A stretch of DNA of 36,643 nucleotides from Crocosphaera sp. (GCA_030065205.1 JASJDN010000031.1:1-36643); one strand, 5' to 3'; shown: positions 1 through 9,393, counted from the stretch's first letter. The notes: generated by a model not told the origin, from the sequence alone. A program made the numbers and translations.

Positions 1-122
1 GGTAAGTTAGTTTACTGTTCAGACTCTTCAGCTATTGATAATCCTAGATTCGCTACAAATAAGACAACGAAAAGATTACAAAAAATTCGTCATGAATCTC
101 CTGCGCTTCAGCCAGGAGAGCG

Positions 123-2330
123 TCAATTAATCACATCAATTCCTTGAATTAACCAGCGATCGCCTTGACGAACCAGATCATAGCGAACCCGTAGATTATC
201 GTCATAGGAGCGACTAATTCTGCCCTGTTGATAATATTGAGCCGATTCTTGAACATTAGCATCCACAACGGCTTGATTGGGATTACTTTGACTGGGATTA
301 AATGAATCAACCTTAACGTCGTGTTGATAAGTCCAATAATTTTGATTGTTTTCTAATTGTCGAGCTTGTTTTTGCCATCGAGAAAGCAGAGGATTAGCCA
401 AAATTTGACTTAAGGATTCAATCTCATGGTTTTTCCCAAAAGCCTGAGATTTAGTCGACAACCAGGTTTCTATGACCTGTTGCGCCCCTTCGGGGGTTAA
501 CATTCCTGTCGCTGTCACCATTTGAGCATCAGCAGCCGGAATATCAATCAGGGGTTTATGAAGAGCAACAGAGTATTGTCCTTTTTCTAGGGCAGATAAG
601 GGAGCATTGGCCTTATTCATCCAAGCTATTCCCAGTGCCATAATTCCCACTGTTCCCAAAATCCCAACCACCATCAAGCCTAATTTGGGACGAGCCTGGT
701 GAATCACATCAGGATTACGTTGTGGGCGACGACGGGTTGCGGGCTTCTCAATAGGGGTGGTTCGGGGAGCAGGAGGGGTTGGGTTTAATTGAGATTGCGG
801 GGACTGTTGGACTACCGCTTTCGGTAACGATTGCGGATTGGGTTTTTGGGCATACTGTCTTTGCTTACGACGACGAACATCCCGAATATCGACAGGAGAC
901 AAAGAACGCGCCGGTAATGGAACAGGAGCTAAAGCAGCATTTCCTTGTTCCAAATTAAGGGAACTCGGTTGATAGTTTTGATAACGACGATTGCCTAAAC
1001 GAGTGCGAGATGATGAGGGTTTCTCTGTTTTCCTTACTGGTTGCGGTTGAGACGCAACGGGACTGAGCAGTTGGTTAAGATAGGTTTGAACGGCTTGATC
1101 GGCAAAGTATTCTTTTAGTGAAGGGGTTTTTTCTTTTAAATCCCGAAAATGGGCAAAAACCTCCGTTTGTAACCAATGTTCTCCATAGCGGCACAACCCT
1201 GGCAAAAGATCGGGAGAACCTTGAGACTTTTCTTTGATAAAATTTAGGGCTTGTTGGTCTTTACATCGCTCCAAAGCTTGGGCGGCTGCTTGGGTTTGTC
1301 CCAGTAATAAAGCGACGATTGACTGTTCGATGGACACATCTTGACGGGGTTCTAATTCTTCGAGTACCGTTTTTGCTTCGAGGATTAAAGACGGTTGTTT
1401 CTGGGCAAAACCGTCAGCAATCAGGGCATATACCCCTAAATAGGCTGCTACCGAGGACGGACGTTGGGCTTCTTCCATAAAAATATCTTTTTGTTCAGAC
1501 GCGGTTAAATAAGTCCGAATCTGCTGGATAAAGCGCAAAAAGTCATCAATGCCTAACCCTGAGTGATCATCCCCTTTGCCATCGATTCCTCCCCGTTCTT
1601 CTAACATGGATTTTAATAATTGAATTCCTGTCTTACGGGCATCCTGATTGTTCAGGGGAGCCGCTAACAGTTCTAAAATTCGATAGGGACGCAGTTTATG
1701 CAGTTCTGAACGAATTTCTGTCTGTATGGACGGGAAAAGGTTATTTTTTTCTAGTAGGGTTAGACCTTGGGTTCCCGATAAGGCCGCTTGCTCATAAACT
1801 TTTTGATGCCATTGCTCTCGACTAATTTCTAAATAAGCTAAAGCAATGCTTAAGATTGTGTCGGTACGGCGGTTCGTGGCTGTATCATCAATGTCTAAGG
1901 ACAGAGAAGAAGTGGGAAGGGTGTGAAGATAGGTTTCACCATACTTGATAACTAGCTCATATTCACCTAATTCGTGGAAAATTAAGAGACTACCAGGAAT
2001 TTGCTCTGGCTCTACTTCGATTTCTGAAGCAGTGGAGGCGGAACTTTCCCTTAGGCCTTCCGTCCCTGACCCAGAAGATGCCGTTCTTCCTTGCTCCTGA
2101 TAAGCCGCTTGGGCTTGCCAAAATTGGGTTTCATACTTGGCTTTTTGGGTAGGGTTCGATAAAACACGATAGGCTTGCTCTAGCAACTGTCTGCGGGCTT
2201 GTATGGCCTGTTGACTGTATTCGCGACGGGGTAACTGAACACCGCGATCGCGATGAGCTTGACGGAGTTGCTCATCTGTTGCTTGGGGAAAAATTCCTAA
2301 TATCCTGTAGTAGTCTAGCGGTATGCGCAT
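123..2330 (-). CDS. zipN: Cell-division protein ZipN/Ftn2 (cyanobacterial ARC6)
   Basis: This is the inner-membrane protein that tethers FtsZ and recruits other divisome proteins in cyanobacteria; ARC6 is its chloroplast counterpart. The 735 residues open with a DnaJ-like domain (about 1-70, DYYRILGI then YRVLSNPTQKAKYE) that lacks the HPD tripeptide, as is usual for the family, so it should not stimulate Hsp70. A long helical middle follows, then a basic proline/glutamine-rich linker (about 430-545), one membrane helix (about 550-571) and a C-terminal IMS/DUF4101 domain (about 615-735, ending in DRWLIQGIDVIN). Full length with all domains present. It is transcribed away from pdhA. Family assignment is from domain order and motifs; the function is known from the family. 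Confidence 0.93.
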   Translation of the reverse strand: MRIPLDYYRILGIFPQATDEQLRQAHRDRGVQLPRREYSQQAIQARRQLLEQAYRVLSNPTQKAKYETQFWQAQAAYQEQGRTASSGSGTEGLRESSASTASEIEVEPEQIPGSLLIFHELGEYELVIKYGETYLHTLPTSSLSLDIDDTATNRRTDTILSIALAYLEISREQWHQKVYEQAALSGTQGLTLLEKNNLFPSIQTEIRSELHKLRPYRILELLAAPLNNQDARKTGIQLLKSMLEERGGIDGKGDDHSGLGIDDFLRFIQQIRTYLTASEQKDIFMEEAQRPSSVAAYLGVYALIADGFAQKQPSLILEAKTVLEELEPRQDVSIEQSIVALLLGQTQAAAQALERCKDQQALNFIKEKSQGSPDLLPGLCRYGEHWLQTEVFAHFRDLKEKTPSLKEYFADQAVQTYLNQLLSPVASQPQPVRKTEKPSSSRTRLGNRRYQNYQPSSLNLEQGNAALAPVPLPARSLSPVDIRDVRRRKQRQYAQKPNPQSLPKAVVQQSPQSQLNPTPPAPRTTPIEKPATRRRPQRNPDVIHQARPKLGLMVVGILGTVGIMALGIAWMNKANAPLSALEKGQYSVALHKPLIDIPAADAQMVTATGMLTPEGAQQVIETWLSTKSQAFGKNHEIESLSQILANPLLSRWQKQARQLENNQNYWTYQHDVKVDSFNPSQSNPNQAVVDANVQESAQYYQQGRISRSYDDNLRVRYDLVRQGDRWLIQGIDVIN

Positions 2331-2681
2331 GGTTGACTTCCTCAGAGCAGGGTGACTTAACTTTATATATTTAAAATTAACAAGGGTGATGATATAAAAC
2401 CATCTATAGGATTTAAGGGTTTGATTATAAAAATCAAAAATAGGTTTGGCAAGATTGTAACTTAAAGATTCATTTTAGTAAAAATTTTTTTTATTTGTGG
2501 TAAGCTCAGGCACTTAACCGAAGAATACCTATTCAGTTTACACTGGAACATAAGGAAATTGCTTTTTCCCAACAAGGTTAAGATAGCTGACCCCAAGATA
2601 CGATTGTAGCGAGATTTTTAATTCTTGGTTGGCTCCTTATAATAGTTAGTTCAATTGTTCTTAAATACGGTTTGAATTGTT
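2331..2681. promoter_or_regulatory. Divergent intergenic region between zipN and pdhA
   Basis: This 351-base AT-rich spacer must carry the promoters of two divergent genes. A perfect TATAAT lies at 2638-2643, 38 bases before the pdhA start, but no good -35 box sits 16-18 bases upstream, so it is only a candidate -10 element. I see no convincing Shine-Dalgarno before pdhA, no ORF and no RNA gene. Confidence 0.45.
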
Positions 2682-3713
2682 ATGGTTTCTGAACGTACTT
2701 TGCCTGAGTTTAATACAACATCCATTCAACTGACCAAAGAAGAAGGGTTAATACTGTACGAAGATATGACCTTAGGCCGCTTATTTGAGGATAAGTGTGC
2801 TGAAATGTATTATCGGGGTCGAATGTTTGGCTTTGTCCATCTCTACAACGGACAAGAAGCGGTTTCTACCGGTATTATTAAAGCCCTGCGCCCCGATGAA
2901 GACTATGTATCGAGTACCTATCGGGATCACGTTCACGCCCTCAGCGCTGGAGTTCCCCCCCGCGAAGTAATGGCCGAGTTGTTTGGCAAAGAAACTGGTT
3001 GCAGTAAAGGCCGTGGGGGTTCGATGCACTTATTCTCCGAAAAACACCGTCTTTTAGGGGGTTACGCTTTTGTGGCCGAAGGCATTCCGGTGGCCACCGG
3101 AGCAGCCTTTCAAAGTAAGTATAGACGGGAAATGATGGGAGATGAAAGCGCGGATCAAGTGACGGCCTGTTTCTTTGGAGATGGGGCCAGTAATAACGGT
3201 CAATTTTTTGAATGTTTGAATATGGCCGCTTTGTGGAAGTTACCCATTATCTACGTGGTGGAAAATAATAAATGGGCGATCGGCATGGCCCACGATCGCG
3301 CCACCTCCCAACCCGAAATTTACAAAAAAGCCAGTGTCTTTGATATGGTAGGGGTGGAAGTGGATGGTATGGACGTTTTAGCGGTGAGAAAAGTCGCCCA
3401 AGAAGCGATCGCCCGCGCCCGTGCAGGGGAAGGCCCCACCCTCATTGAAGCCTTAACCTATCGTTTTCGCGGTCACTCCTTAGCCGATCCCGATGAACTG
3501 CGATCGCCCGATGAAAAAGAGTTTTGGGGTGGTAAAGATCCCATTCAACGCTTAGAAGCTTATTTAATCGAGCATAACTTAGTTAATCAAAGCGAGTTAG
3601 ACGAAATTAAGCAAAAGGTTCAAGCATCCGTTGATGATGCCGTAAAATTTGCCGAAGAAAGTCCTGAACCCGATCCCAAGGACTTGTATCGTTACATTTT
3701 TGCCGAAGATTAA
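2682..3713 (+). CDS. pdhA: Pyruvate dehydrogenase E1 component, alpha subunit
   Basis: The alpha subunit of the thiamine-diphosphate-dependent E1 enzyme decarboxylates pyruvate and passes the acetyl group to the E2 lipoyl domain. The 343-residue protein has the ThDP/Mg motif from GDGASNNG (about 166) to VVENN (about 192-196), the substrate-side motif [10 protein letters not shown] (about 83-92) and the active-site loop [13 protein letters not shown] near 260. Length is normal for the cyanobacterial/plastid form. The beta subunit gene is not adjacent, which is usual in cyanobacteria, where E1 alpha, beta and E2 genes are scattered. It ends in a clear hairpin terminator and appears monocistronic. 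The start agrees with family N-termini, although the ribosome site is weak. Confidence 0.96.
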   Translation: MVSERTLPEFNTTSIQLTKEEGLILYEDMTLGRLFEDKCAEMYYRGRMFGFVHLYNGQEAVSTGIIKALRPDEDYVSSTYRDHVHALSAGVPPREVMAELFGKETGCSKGRGGSMHLFSEKHRLLGGYAFVAEGIPVATGAAFQSKYRREMMGDESADQVTACFFGDGASNNGQFFECLNMAALWKLPIIYVVENNKWAIGMAHDRATSQPEIYKKASVFDMVGVEVDGMDVLAVRKVAQEAIARARAGEGPTLIEALTYRFRGHSLADPDELRSPDEKEFWGGKDPIQRLEAYLIEHNLVNQSELDEIKQKVQASVDDAVKFAEESPEPDPKDLYRYIFAED

Positions 3714-3747
3714 TAACTGTTGCACTTGACTAGGTAACTTAGGAGCG

Positions 3748-3789
3748 ATGGGGAGAAAAACAGAAAAAACCTGACAAAATTCTCCCCAT
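3748..3789 (+). terminator. Terminator after pdhA
   Basis: A perfect 10-bp stem (ATGGGGAGAA at 3748-3757, its complement at 3780-3789) with a 22-base loop is followed by TTTTA. It lies 35 bases after the pdhA stop. The long loop is unusual, but stem and T-run fit a Rho-independent terminator. Confidence 0.65.
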
Positions 3790-3858
3790 TTTACCCCTTT
3801 AACGAGGAACTTTTGACTTTTGACTTCTAACTTGTGAACCTCCTGTTCTGAATCTTCG

Positions 3859-3908
3859 TATAATGGTAAGATAGAAAACTCTACAGATTTGGAAGGAGCA
3901 GTCGATTG
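3859..3908 (+). promoter_or_regulatory. Promoter -10 and ribosome binding site fixing a TTG start for asd
   Basis: TATAAT at 3859-3864 is a candidate -10 box. GGAAGGAG at 3891-3898 is a strong Shine-Dalgarno 7 bases before TTG at 3906. The reading frame gives the family's normal N-terminus from this TTG (SKPVNVAILGATG), so the UUG start is well supported. The transcript leader would be short, about 35 bases. Confidence 0.7.
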
Positions 3909-4949
3909 TCCAAGCCAGTCAATGTCGCTATACTAGGAGCAACCGGAGCCGTTGGTACGGAATTGCTCGAACTTTTAGAAAGCCGTAACTTTCCCCTCAA
4001 CACCCTCAAACTTTTAGCCTCTCCTCGTTCAGCAGGAACGACCCTGAAATTTAAAGGGGAAACCCTCACTGTTGAGGCAGTGGATGCAAAGGCTTTTGAT
4101 GACGTTGACATCGTACTCGCTTCTGCCGGAGGGTCAACCTCCAAAGCTTGGGCCAAGACGATTGTCGAATCTGGTGCAGTGATGGTGGACAACTCCAGTG
4201 CCTTTCGCATGAACCCAGAAGTCCCCCTGATCGTTCCAGAAATCAACCCAGAAGCGGCTGCTAAGCATCCAGGAATTATTGCCAATCCTAACTGTACTAC
4301 GATTCTCATGGCGGTGGCCATTTATCCCTTACACCAAGTTCAACCCATTGAACGCATTGTGGTGTCTACTTACCAGTCTGCTAGTGGTGCCGGGGCCCGG
4401 GCCATGGAAGAAGTGAAAATTCAATCCCAAGCCATTTTAAACGGAGAAAACCCCCAAGCCGAAATTTTACCCTATCCCCTCGCGTTTAATCTCTTTCCCC
4501 ATAACTCTCCCTTAACAGATTTGGGTTACTGTGAAGAAGAGATGAAAATGGTCAATGAAACCCGTAAAATATTCAACGAACCCGATTTGAAAGTTACAGC
4601 TACCTGTGTTAGAGTTCCTGTATTAAGGGCCCATTCAGAAGCCATTAATCTAGAGTTTAAACAACCGTTTTCCGTAGAGCAGGCCAGAGAAATTATCGCT
4701 AACTCTCCAGGGGTGCAACTACTGGAAGATTGGCAAAAAAACTATTTTCCCATGCCCATAGATGCTTCGGGTAAAGATGATGTTCTAGTGGGGAGAATTC
4801 GCCAAGATATTTCCCATCCCAACGGCTTAGAATTATGGATTTGTGGGGATCAAATTCGTAAAGGGGCAGCTTTAAATGCCGTACAAATTGCTGAATTGTT
4901 GATAGAAAAAAGTTGGCTAAAGAAAGCTGAATTGCCCTTAAAAGTTTAA
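3906..4949 (+). CDS. asd: Aspartate-semialdehyde dehydrogenase
   Basis: Reduces aspartyl phosphate to aspartate semialdehyde with NADPH, the branch point to lysine/diaminopimelate, threonine and methionine. The 347-residue protein shows the N-terminal nucleotide-binding GATGAVG (11-17), the catalytic cysteine in NPNCTT (C130) and the substrate-side histidine in RAHSEAINLE (H243). It begins with TTG, supported by a strong ribosome site. It heads a gene run with dapA (next step of the same pathway, 57 bases on) and rnj; the order asd-dapA-rnj is, to my knowledge, also found in Synechocystis. No defect seen. Confidence 0.96.
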   Translation: MSKPVNVAILGATGAVGTELLELLESRNFPLNTLKLLASPRSAGTTLKFKGETLTVEAVDAKAFDDVDIVLASAGGSTSKAWAKTIVESGAVMVDNSSAFRMNPEVPLIVPEINPEAAAKHPGIIANPNCTTILMAVAIYPLHQVQPIERIVVSTYQSASGAGARAMEEVKIQSQAILNGENPQAEILPYPLAFNLFPHNSPLTDLGYCEEEMKMVNETRKIFNEPDLKVTATCVRVPVLRAHSEAINLEFKQPFSVEQAREIIANSPGVQLLEDWQKNYFPMPIDASGKDDVLVGRIRQDISHPNGLELWICGDQIRKGAALNAVQIAELLIEKSWLKKAELPLKV

Positions 4950-5006
4950 TGATAATAATTAAGCGAAATGAGGGAGTAACTAAAACTGTAACTGATCAAT
5001 AAAGGA

Positions 5007-5897
5007 ATGAGTGAGCAAAGTTTTGGCAAGGTGATTACCGCAATGGTAACACCCTTTGATAAAGAAGGAAACGTTAACTATGAAATGGCTGAAAGATTGG
5101 CCATTCATTTAGTTGATAATGGTAGTGATAGCCTATTAGTTTGTGGCACCACAGGGGAATCTCCTACCCTCAGTTGGTCAGAAAAATCCCAGTTATTTCA
5201 AGTCATAAAAAAAGCGGTCGGGAATAAGGCTAAAGTGTTAGCAGGAACGGGTGGAAATTCAACCGAACACGCCATTGAAATGACTCAAGAAGTAGCAAAA
5301 ATGGGGTTAGATGGCTCATTGCAAGTGGTTCCTTATTATAATAAACCCCCCCAAGAAGGGCTATATCAACACTTTAAAAAAATTGCGGAAACCCTAGGCG
5401 ATTTTCCTATAATGTTGTATAATATACCTGGGCGTACAGGACAAAATATGTCCCCAGAAACCGTCGCTAAACTAGCAGAAGTTAACAATATTGTTGCTAT
5501 AAAAGAAGCCAGTGGTAGTTTGGAACAAGCCTGTAAAATTCGTCGAATGACCGATAGTTCTTTCCTGATTTATGCTGGAGATGACTTTTTAACGTTACCA
5601 TTATTAACCGTAGGAGGTGTAGGAGTTGTTAGTGTTGCTAGTCATTTAGTCGGTCAACAAATGCAAGGAATGATTGAAGCATTTAATAATTGCCAAGGAA
5701 GTCAAGCCAGTAAAATCAATGTGAAACTTTTTCCCTTATTTAAAGTCTTATTTTGTACAACCAATCCTATTCCCATTAAAGCAGCTTTAAACTTACAAGG
5801 ATGGGACGTGGGAGGGGTAAGACTACCCTTAATAGAAATTTCTGAAACGTTGAAACAAGAGGTTAAATTAGTCTTGGAAGAATTATCATTATTATAA
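5007..5897 (+). CDS. dapA: 4-hydroxy-tetrahydrodipicolinate synthase
   Basis: Condenses aspartate semialdehyde with pyruvate, the first committed step of diaminopimelate and lysine synthesis. The 296-residue TIM-barrel has the expected active site: Thr48/Thr49 in CGTTGES, Tyr111 in VVPYYNKP, Tyr138 and Arg143 in LYNIPGR, and Schiff-base Lys166 in AIKEASG. It follows asd by 57 bases, which matches substrate flow, and is probably co-transcribed with it. The ATG at 5007 has AAAGGA directly in front at a very short distance; a better GAGGGAG lies about 30 bases upstream, so translation initiation may be weak or coupled. Confidence 0.96.
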   Translation: MSEQSFGKVITAMVTPFDKEGNVNYEMAERLAIHLVDNGSDSLLVCGTTGESPTLSWSEKSQLFQVIKKAVGNKAKVLAGTGGNSTEHAIEMTQEVAKMGLDGSLQVVPYYNKPPQEGLYQHFKKIAETLGDFPIMLYNIPGRTGQNMSPETVAKLAEVNNIVAIKEASGSLEQACKIRRMTDSSFLIYAGDDFLTLPLLTVGGVGVVSVASHLVGQQMQGMIEAFNNCQGSQASKINVKLFPLFKVLFCTTNPIPIKAALNLQGWDVGGVRLPLIEISETLKQEVKLVLEELSLL

Positions 5898-5958
5898 AGT
5901 CAATAAACGGGATGAATTAAGAATCTATATAAATTGTAAATTCATAAACAGTCAAAGC

Positions 5959-5980
5959 AAACAACTAACCAGTTGTTTTT
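5959..5980 (+). terminator. Weak hairpin with T-run between dapA and rnj
   Basis: An 8-bp stem (AAACAACT at 5959-5966 with AGTTGTTT at 5971-5978) with a four-base loop runs into TTTTT. Stability is low (two G-C pairs), so it may be a partial terminator that lowers read-through from asd-dapA into rnj, or an RNA-processing site. It lies about 80 bases before the rnj start. Confidence 0.4.
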
Positions 5981-6058
5981 GAGCGTCTTTTTATTCACAT
6001 TTCTAGTTTTTTCACGAACCAGAATCATTAACAAACCACTTAGCAACTAAGGCGGAAA

Positions 6059-7828
6059 ATGAGTAAAACCAAACAACAACCTAGCCTAAAGGTTATTCCC
6101 TTAGGGGGACTTCATGAAATTGGCAAAAACACCTGCATATTAGAGTACAACGACGAGATCATTCTCATCGATGCCGGTATTGCCTTTCCCACCGAGGAAA
6201 TGCACGGGGTCAATATTGTCCTCCCCGACATGACCTATTTACGGGAAAATCGTCATAAAATTAAGGGCATGATTGCCACTCATGGTCATGAGGATCATAT
6301 TGGTGGTATTCCCTATCATTTGAAACAATTTGATATTCCCAAGATTTATGGGCCAAGATTAGCCATGGCCTTACTCAGAGATAAATTAGACGAAGCCGGA
6401 GTCAGCGATCGCACCAAATTACAAACCGTTGGTCCTCGGGAAATGGTGAGGGTTAGCCCTTCCTTTTTAGTGGAATTCATCCGTAACACCCATTCCATGG
6501 CCGATAGCTTCACCTTAGCCATTCATACCCCCTTAGGTGTGGTCATCCATACGGGAGACTTTAAGGTGGATCATACCCCGGTGGATGGAGAATATTTCGA
6601 CTTCCAAAAATTAGCCGAACATGGAGAAAAAGGAGTGCTTTGCTTACTCAGTGACTCCACTAATGCCGAAGTTCCTGGAAGTACCCCCTCAGAAAGTTCC
6701 GTCTATCCCAACCTAGATCGTATTATTGCTCAAGCCGACGGACGGTTAATGATCACCACCTTTGCCTCTTCGGTGCATCGGGTCAATATTATCCTACAAC
6801 TAGCCCAAAAACATAAACGGAAAGTGGCTGTAGTGGGACGTTCAATGTTAAACGTGATCGCCCACGCCAGAGAATTAGGCTATATTAAATGTCCTGAGGA
6901 TGTATTTATTTCCCTCAAAGCAGCTAATAACTTACCCGATGAGCAAGTCTTAATTTTAACTACCGGGTCCCAAGGGGAAACCTTAGCCGCCCTAACACGA
7001 ATTTCTAGGGGGTCGCACCGTCATCTTAAAGTCCGTCCCGGAGATACTATTGTTTTTTCTGCTAACCCCATTCCAGGAAATACGATTGCCGTCGTCAACA
7101 CCATTGATCGGCTGATGATGCAAGGGGCAAAAGTGATTTACGGCCGTCATCATGGAATTCATGTATCCGGTCACGGTTGTCAAGAAGACCATAAGTTAAT
7201 GTTAGCGTTGACCCGACCGAAATTCTTTGTGCCTGTGCATGGGGAACACCGAATGCTGGTCAAACACGCAGAAACAGCCTATAAAATGGGAATCCCCGCC
7301 GACAATATCGTGATTATCGACAACGGTGACATTGTAGAAGTCTCGGCTGATAGCATTGGCGTGGCAGGTAAAGTACCTTCTGGCATCGAATTAGTGGATC
7401 AAGCCGGTGTGGTTCATGAACACGTGATGCAAGATCGTCAGCAACTCGCCCAAGATGGGGTAGTGACGGTGGCCGCCCCTATTAGTTGGGAAGGGAAATT
7501 AATTACGCCCCCTGAAGTAGATTTACGGGGTGTGGTTAGTAAAGTGGAATATTCCTTAATCAGACAACTGATTATTCGGGCGATCGAGAATATTTTAGAA
7601 AATCGTTGGGATGAATTTGCATCCGGCGATCGCTCAACAGACGTTGACTGGGATTACTTACAAGAAGAAGTTGAAAACACCCTACAACGATTGATCAAAC
7701 GGGAATTAAGAAGCTATCCTCTGGTGATCTTTATTTTACAAACCCCAGAACGCCCCTCTAAACCCGAACCTTCTGCTAACCGAAAAGTTTATCGTCGTCG
7801 TCGTCCCACCGCTTCAACGGCTTCATAA
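6059..7828 (+). CDS. rnj: Ribonuclease J
   Basis: A metallo-beta-lactamase/beta-CASP ribonuclease with 5'-3' exonuclease and endonuclease activity in mRNA turnover and rRNA processing; in cyanobacteria it acts alongside RNase E. The 589 residues show the zinc-binding HGHEDHIGG (H75, H77, D79, H80), a later HTGDFKVDH motif, the beta-CASP region (SDSTNAE, TFASSVHR) and the C-terminal part with HVSGHGCQEDHKLML and PVHGEHRMLVKHAE. The tail (about 560-589) is basic and variable (RKVYRRRRPTAS). An AAGGCGG-type ribosome site precedes the ATG. A strong terminator follows. Confidence 0.96.
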   Translation: MSKTKQQPSLKVIPLGGLHEIGKNTCILEYNDEIILIDAGIAFPTEEMHGVNIVLPDMTYLRENRHKIKGMIATHGHEDHIGGIPYHLKQFDIPKIYGPRLAMALLRDKLDEAGVSDRTKLQTVGPREMVRVSPSFLVEFIRNTHSMADSFTLAIHTPLGVVIHTGDFKVDHTPVDGEYFDFQKLAEHGEKGVLCLLSDSTNAEVPGSTPSESSVYPNLDRIIAQADGRLMITTFASSVHRVNIILQLAQKHKRKVAVVGRSMLNVIAHARELGYIKCPEDVFISLKAANNLPDEQVLILTTGSQGETLAALTRISRGSHRHLKVRPGDTIVFSANPIPGNTIAVVNTIDRLMMQGAKVIYGRHHGIHVSGHGCQEDHKLMLALTRPKFFVPVHGEHRMLVKHAETAYKMGIPADNIVIIDNGDIVEVSADSIGVAGKVPSGIELVDQAGVVHEHVMQDRQQLAQDGVVTVAAPISWEGKLITPPEVDLRGVVSKVEYSLIRQLIIRAIENILENRWDEFASGDRSTDVDWDYLQEEVENTLQRLIKRELRSYPLVIFILQTPERPSKPEPSANRKVYRRRRPTASTAS

Positions 7829-7835
7829 TTGAACA

Positions 7836-7857
7836 GGGGTCAACAGTTGTTGACCCC
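7836..7857 (+). terminator. Terminator after rnj
   Basis: Near-perfect inverted repeat GGGGTCAACA / TGTTGACCCC (7836-7845 and 7848-7857), 8 bases after the rnj stop and followed by TTCTTGT. It folds best as an 8-bp GC-rich stem with a six-base loop, typical of a Rho-independent terminator. Confidence 0.8.
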
Positions 7858-7880
7858 TTCTTGTATGAACTCTAAGGCAT

Positions 7881-8886
7881 TAAAAGTTTCAGCTATCCTC
7901 CCAATCAAGTAAAATTTAAAGAGAATAAAATCTACCTTCCTTCTATTGGTTGGATGAAGTTTTTTGAATCTCGAAATATTCCTGATGAATTTCAGTTAAA
8001 AACTGTAACAGTTCGCTCATTATCTGATGGTTGGTACGTTTCGATAAGAATAGAAAATAAAGATATTCCCCAGTCAAAACAGAAGGATTTAACACAAGTA
8101 AAAACTACCATTGGCTGTGACTTGGGTATCAAGAAACTGTTAGCTTTGAGCAATGGAGAGTTAATAGAAAATCCTCAATTTGAGAAGCGACTATCCAAAA
8201 GAAAAACTATCAGGCAACGTCGAGCCTCTCGTAAAAAGAGAGGTTCATCTAACCAGAAAAAAGCCTACGCTAAATTAGCTCGTATTGAGCAAAAAATAAC
8301 TAACCAAAGAGAGGATTACCAATGGAAAATCGCTCACCACCTTGGAGGTTTAGCTGATGTCATTGTTTTAGAGGATCTAAACATTCAAGGCATCATTAAA
8401 AAATGTCGTGCCAAACAGGATGAGAATGGTAAATTCCTGAAAAATGGTCAATCAGCCAAAAGAACTTTGAATCGATTAATTAGAGATTGTTCTTGGGGGA
8501 ATCTTTTGCTAAAAGTACAGTCGGTAGCTGCAAAGTTTGGCTGCTGATGTTTAGATGTTAACCCTAAATTCACCTCACAAAAATGCTCACATTGTGGACA
8601 TATTCAAAAGGAAAACCGCAAGAAAGAACGCTTTTTGTGTCTTAATTGTGGTTTTTTTGCTGATGCTGATATTCAAGCATCAATTAACATTGGAATCAAA
8701 GGACTAAAAACTCTTGGAATTAGTCAATCCAAGCTACTTCGGGTCACGGAGGAAGTTACGGCTAAGCCTGAACCAACAGGTTCGACAAAATGTCGGGAGA
8801 AATCAGTGTCGTTGGAGACTGAGCCTAGCAACCCTCAGCAGTTAAATCTGTTCGAGTGGGTGAATGGGGAAGTGATTCCCTGTTAG
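7881..8886 (+). pseudogene. tnpB: tnpB remnant, 5'-truncated with an in-frame stop
   Basis: Encodes the C-terminal two thirds of a TnpB RNA-guided nuclease. Relative to the intact copy, it starts within SFSYPPNQV (about residue 145 of 483) and reads to the normal end, but carries a TGA at 8545-8547 in the sequence KFGC-stop-CLDVNPKF, where the intact copy has KFGSICLKVNPKF. Both pieces are in the same frame, so this is a nonsense change rather than a frameshift. The RuvC-I Asp (IGCDLGIKK), RuvC-II Glu (VLEDLNIQG), both CxxC pairs of the zinc finger and the DAD of RuvC-III are still readable. A stop between RuvC-II and the zinc finger would kill cleavage. Recent inactivation is inferred from the otherwise good conservation. 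Confidence 0.9.
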
Positions 8887-8889
8887 AAT

Positions 8890-8918
8890 CCCCAACTTCA
8901 GCCCTTGGCAAGTTGGGG
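8890..8918 (+). repeat. Right-end hairpin of element A
   Basis: Inverted repeat CCCCAACTT (8890-8898) / AAGTTGGGG (8910-8918), identical to that of element B at 18836-18864. In this family such a hairpin is the transposase recognition structure, and the 3' end of the element also forms the scaffold of the TnpB guide RNA. Confidence 0.8.
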
Positions 8919-9015
8919 TTCTTCAAGGAACCTGGTTATGTTATAATAATCCTGAGAATCAGATGTTAACCTAGATTAACTGCCGAGTAACTGGTTTCTC
9001 AATCAGTTCTCAACT

Positions 9016-9088
9016 GCTTCCTTAGCTCAGTTGGTAGAGCAACTCACTTGTAATGAGTAGGTCGTCGGTTCAAGTCCGACAGGGAGCT
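9016..9088 (+). tRNA. trnT: tRNA-Thr (anticodon TGT)
   Basis: Full cloverleaf of 73 bases: acceptor GCTTCCT (9016-9022) pairs with AGGGAGC (9081-9087), discriminator T9088; D-arm with AGCTCAGTTGGTAGAGC; anticodon stem ACTCA/TGAGT around loop CTTGTAA, anticodon TGT at 9049-9051; T-arm GTCGG-TTCAAGT-CCGAC. CCA is not encoded. It probably served as the target site of the adjacent CAST end. Confidence 0.96.
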
Positions 9089-9098
9089 TAAACTATTT

Positions 9099-9186
9099 TG
9101 TACAGTGACACATTATTTGTCATCAGTGACAGATTAGTGTCGTGGAGACAAATTAATTGTCGTTTAAGCATTATTAAATGTCATCA
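9099..9186 (+). mobile_element. Solitary left end of a Tn7-like, probably type V-K CAST transposon
   Basis: The terminus TGTACAGTGACA (9099-9110) starts 10 bases after tRNA-Thr. It is followed by four repeats of the form GTGACA-n-ATTA-n-TGTC: ATTA begins at 9112, 9133, 9152 and 9173 and TGTC at 9118, 9138, 9158 and 9179, a spacing of 19-21 bases expected of TnsB binding sites. From memory it closely resembles the left end of the Scytonema ShCAST element in terminus, repeat wording and spacing. No tnsB, tnsC, tniQ, cas12k, CRISPR or matching right end is seen in the window; at about 9187 the sequence changes into an ISL3 remnant. It is a relic end. Confidence 0.8.
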
Positions 9187-9393
9187 TCGGTTATTAATTT
9201 CTTCCACGACTGCGTTGGTTATTCTTCTTTCAAAATAACCAACAATTTCTCTAAACCAATTTCTTATAGTTATAACTGTTTTCGGGAAAAACGAGTTAGC
9301 TTTAAGTAGCCAATTTACTAATTTTAAAGTTCCTTCACCTAGATTTTTACTATTATCGAAAATTTCAGTAAATTCCTCTTTGAGTTGGTGCAT
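9184..9393 (-). pseudogene. ISL3-family transposase fragment 1
   Basis: A 69-residue piece of a DDE transposase of the ISL3 type, containing SFFPKTVITIRNWFREIVGYFERR and ending VVEEINNR. Fragment 2 (15923-16174) carries the same stretch and continues with LKVLKRCGFGFRNVNNF, the usual ISL3 ending, so this copy is cut at its C-terminus exactly where the CAST end begins (about 9187), and its N-terminal DDE part is also missing. Nonfunctional. An ATG exists at 9393 but the piece is not expected to be a gene. Confidence 0.75.

Larger units (their letters stand above)
7881..8926 (+). mobile_element. Decayed IS200/IS605-type element A (TnpB only, left end lost)
   Basis: Homology to the intact copy at 29162-30768 begins abruptly at about 7881, just after the rnj terminator, so the left end and the first third of tnpB are deleted. 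The right end is kept: the 3' part of tnpB and the terminal hairpin at 8890-8918, with copy B sharing sequence through about 8926 (CTTCAAG). No tnpA (Y1 transposase) is present; movement would need one in trans. Confidence 0.85.

Noticed and set aside
3881..4321. 146-residue minus ORF opposite asd
   Set aside because: Shadow of a well-supported asd frame.
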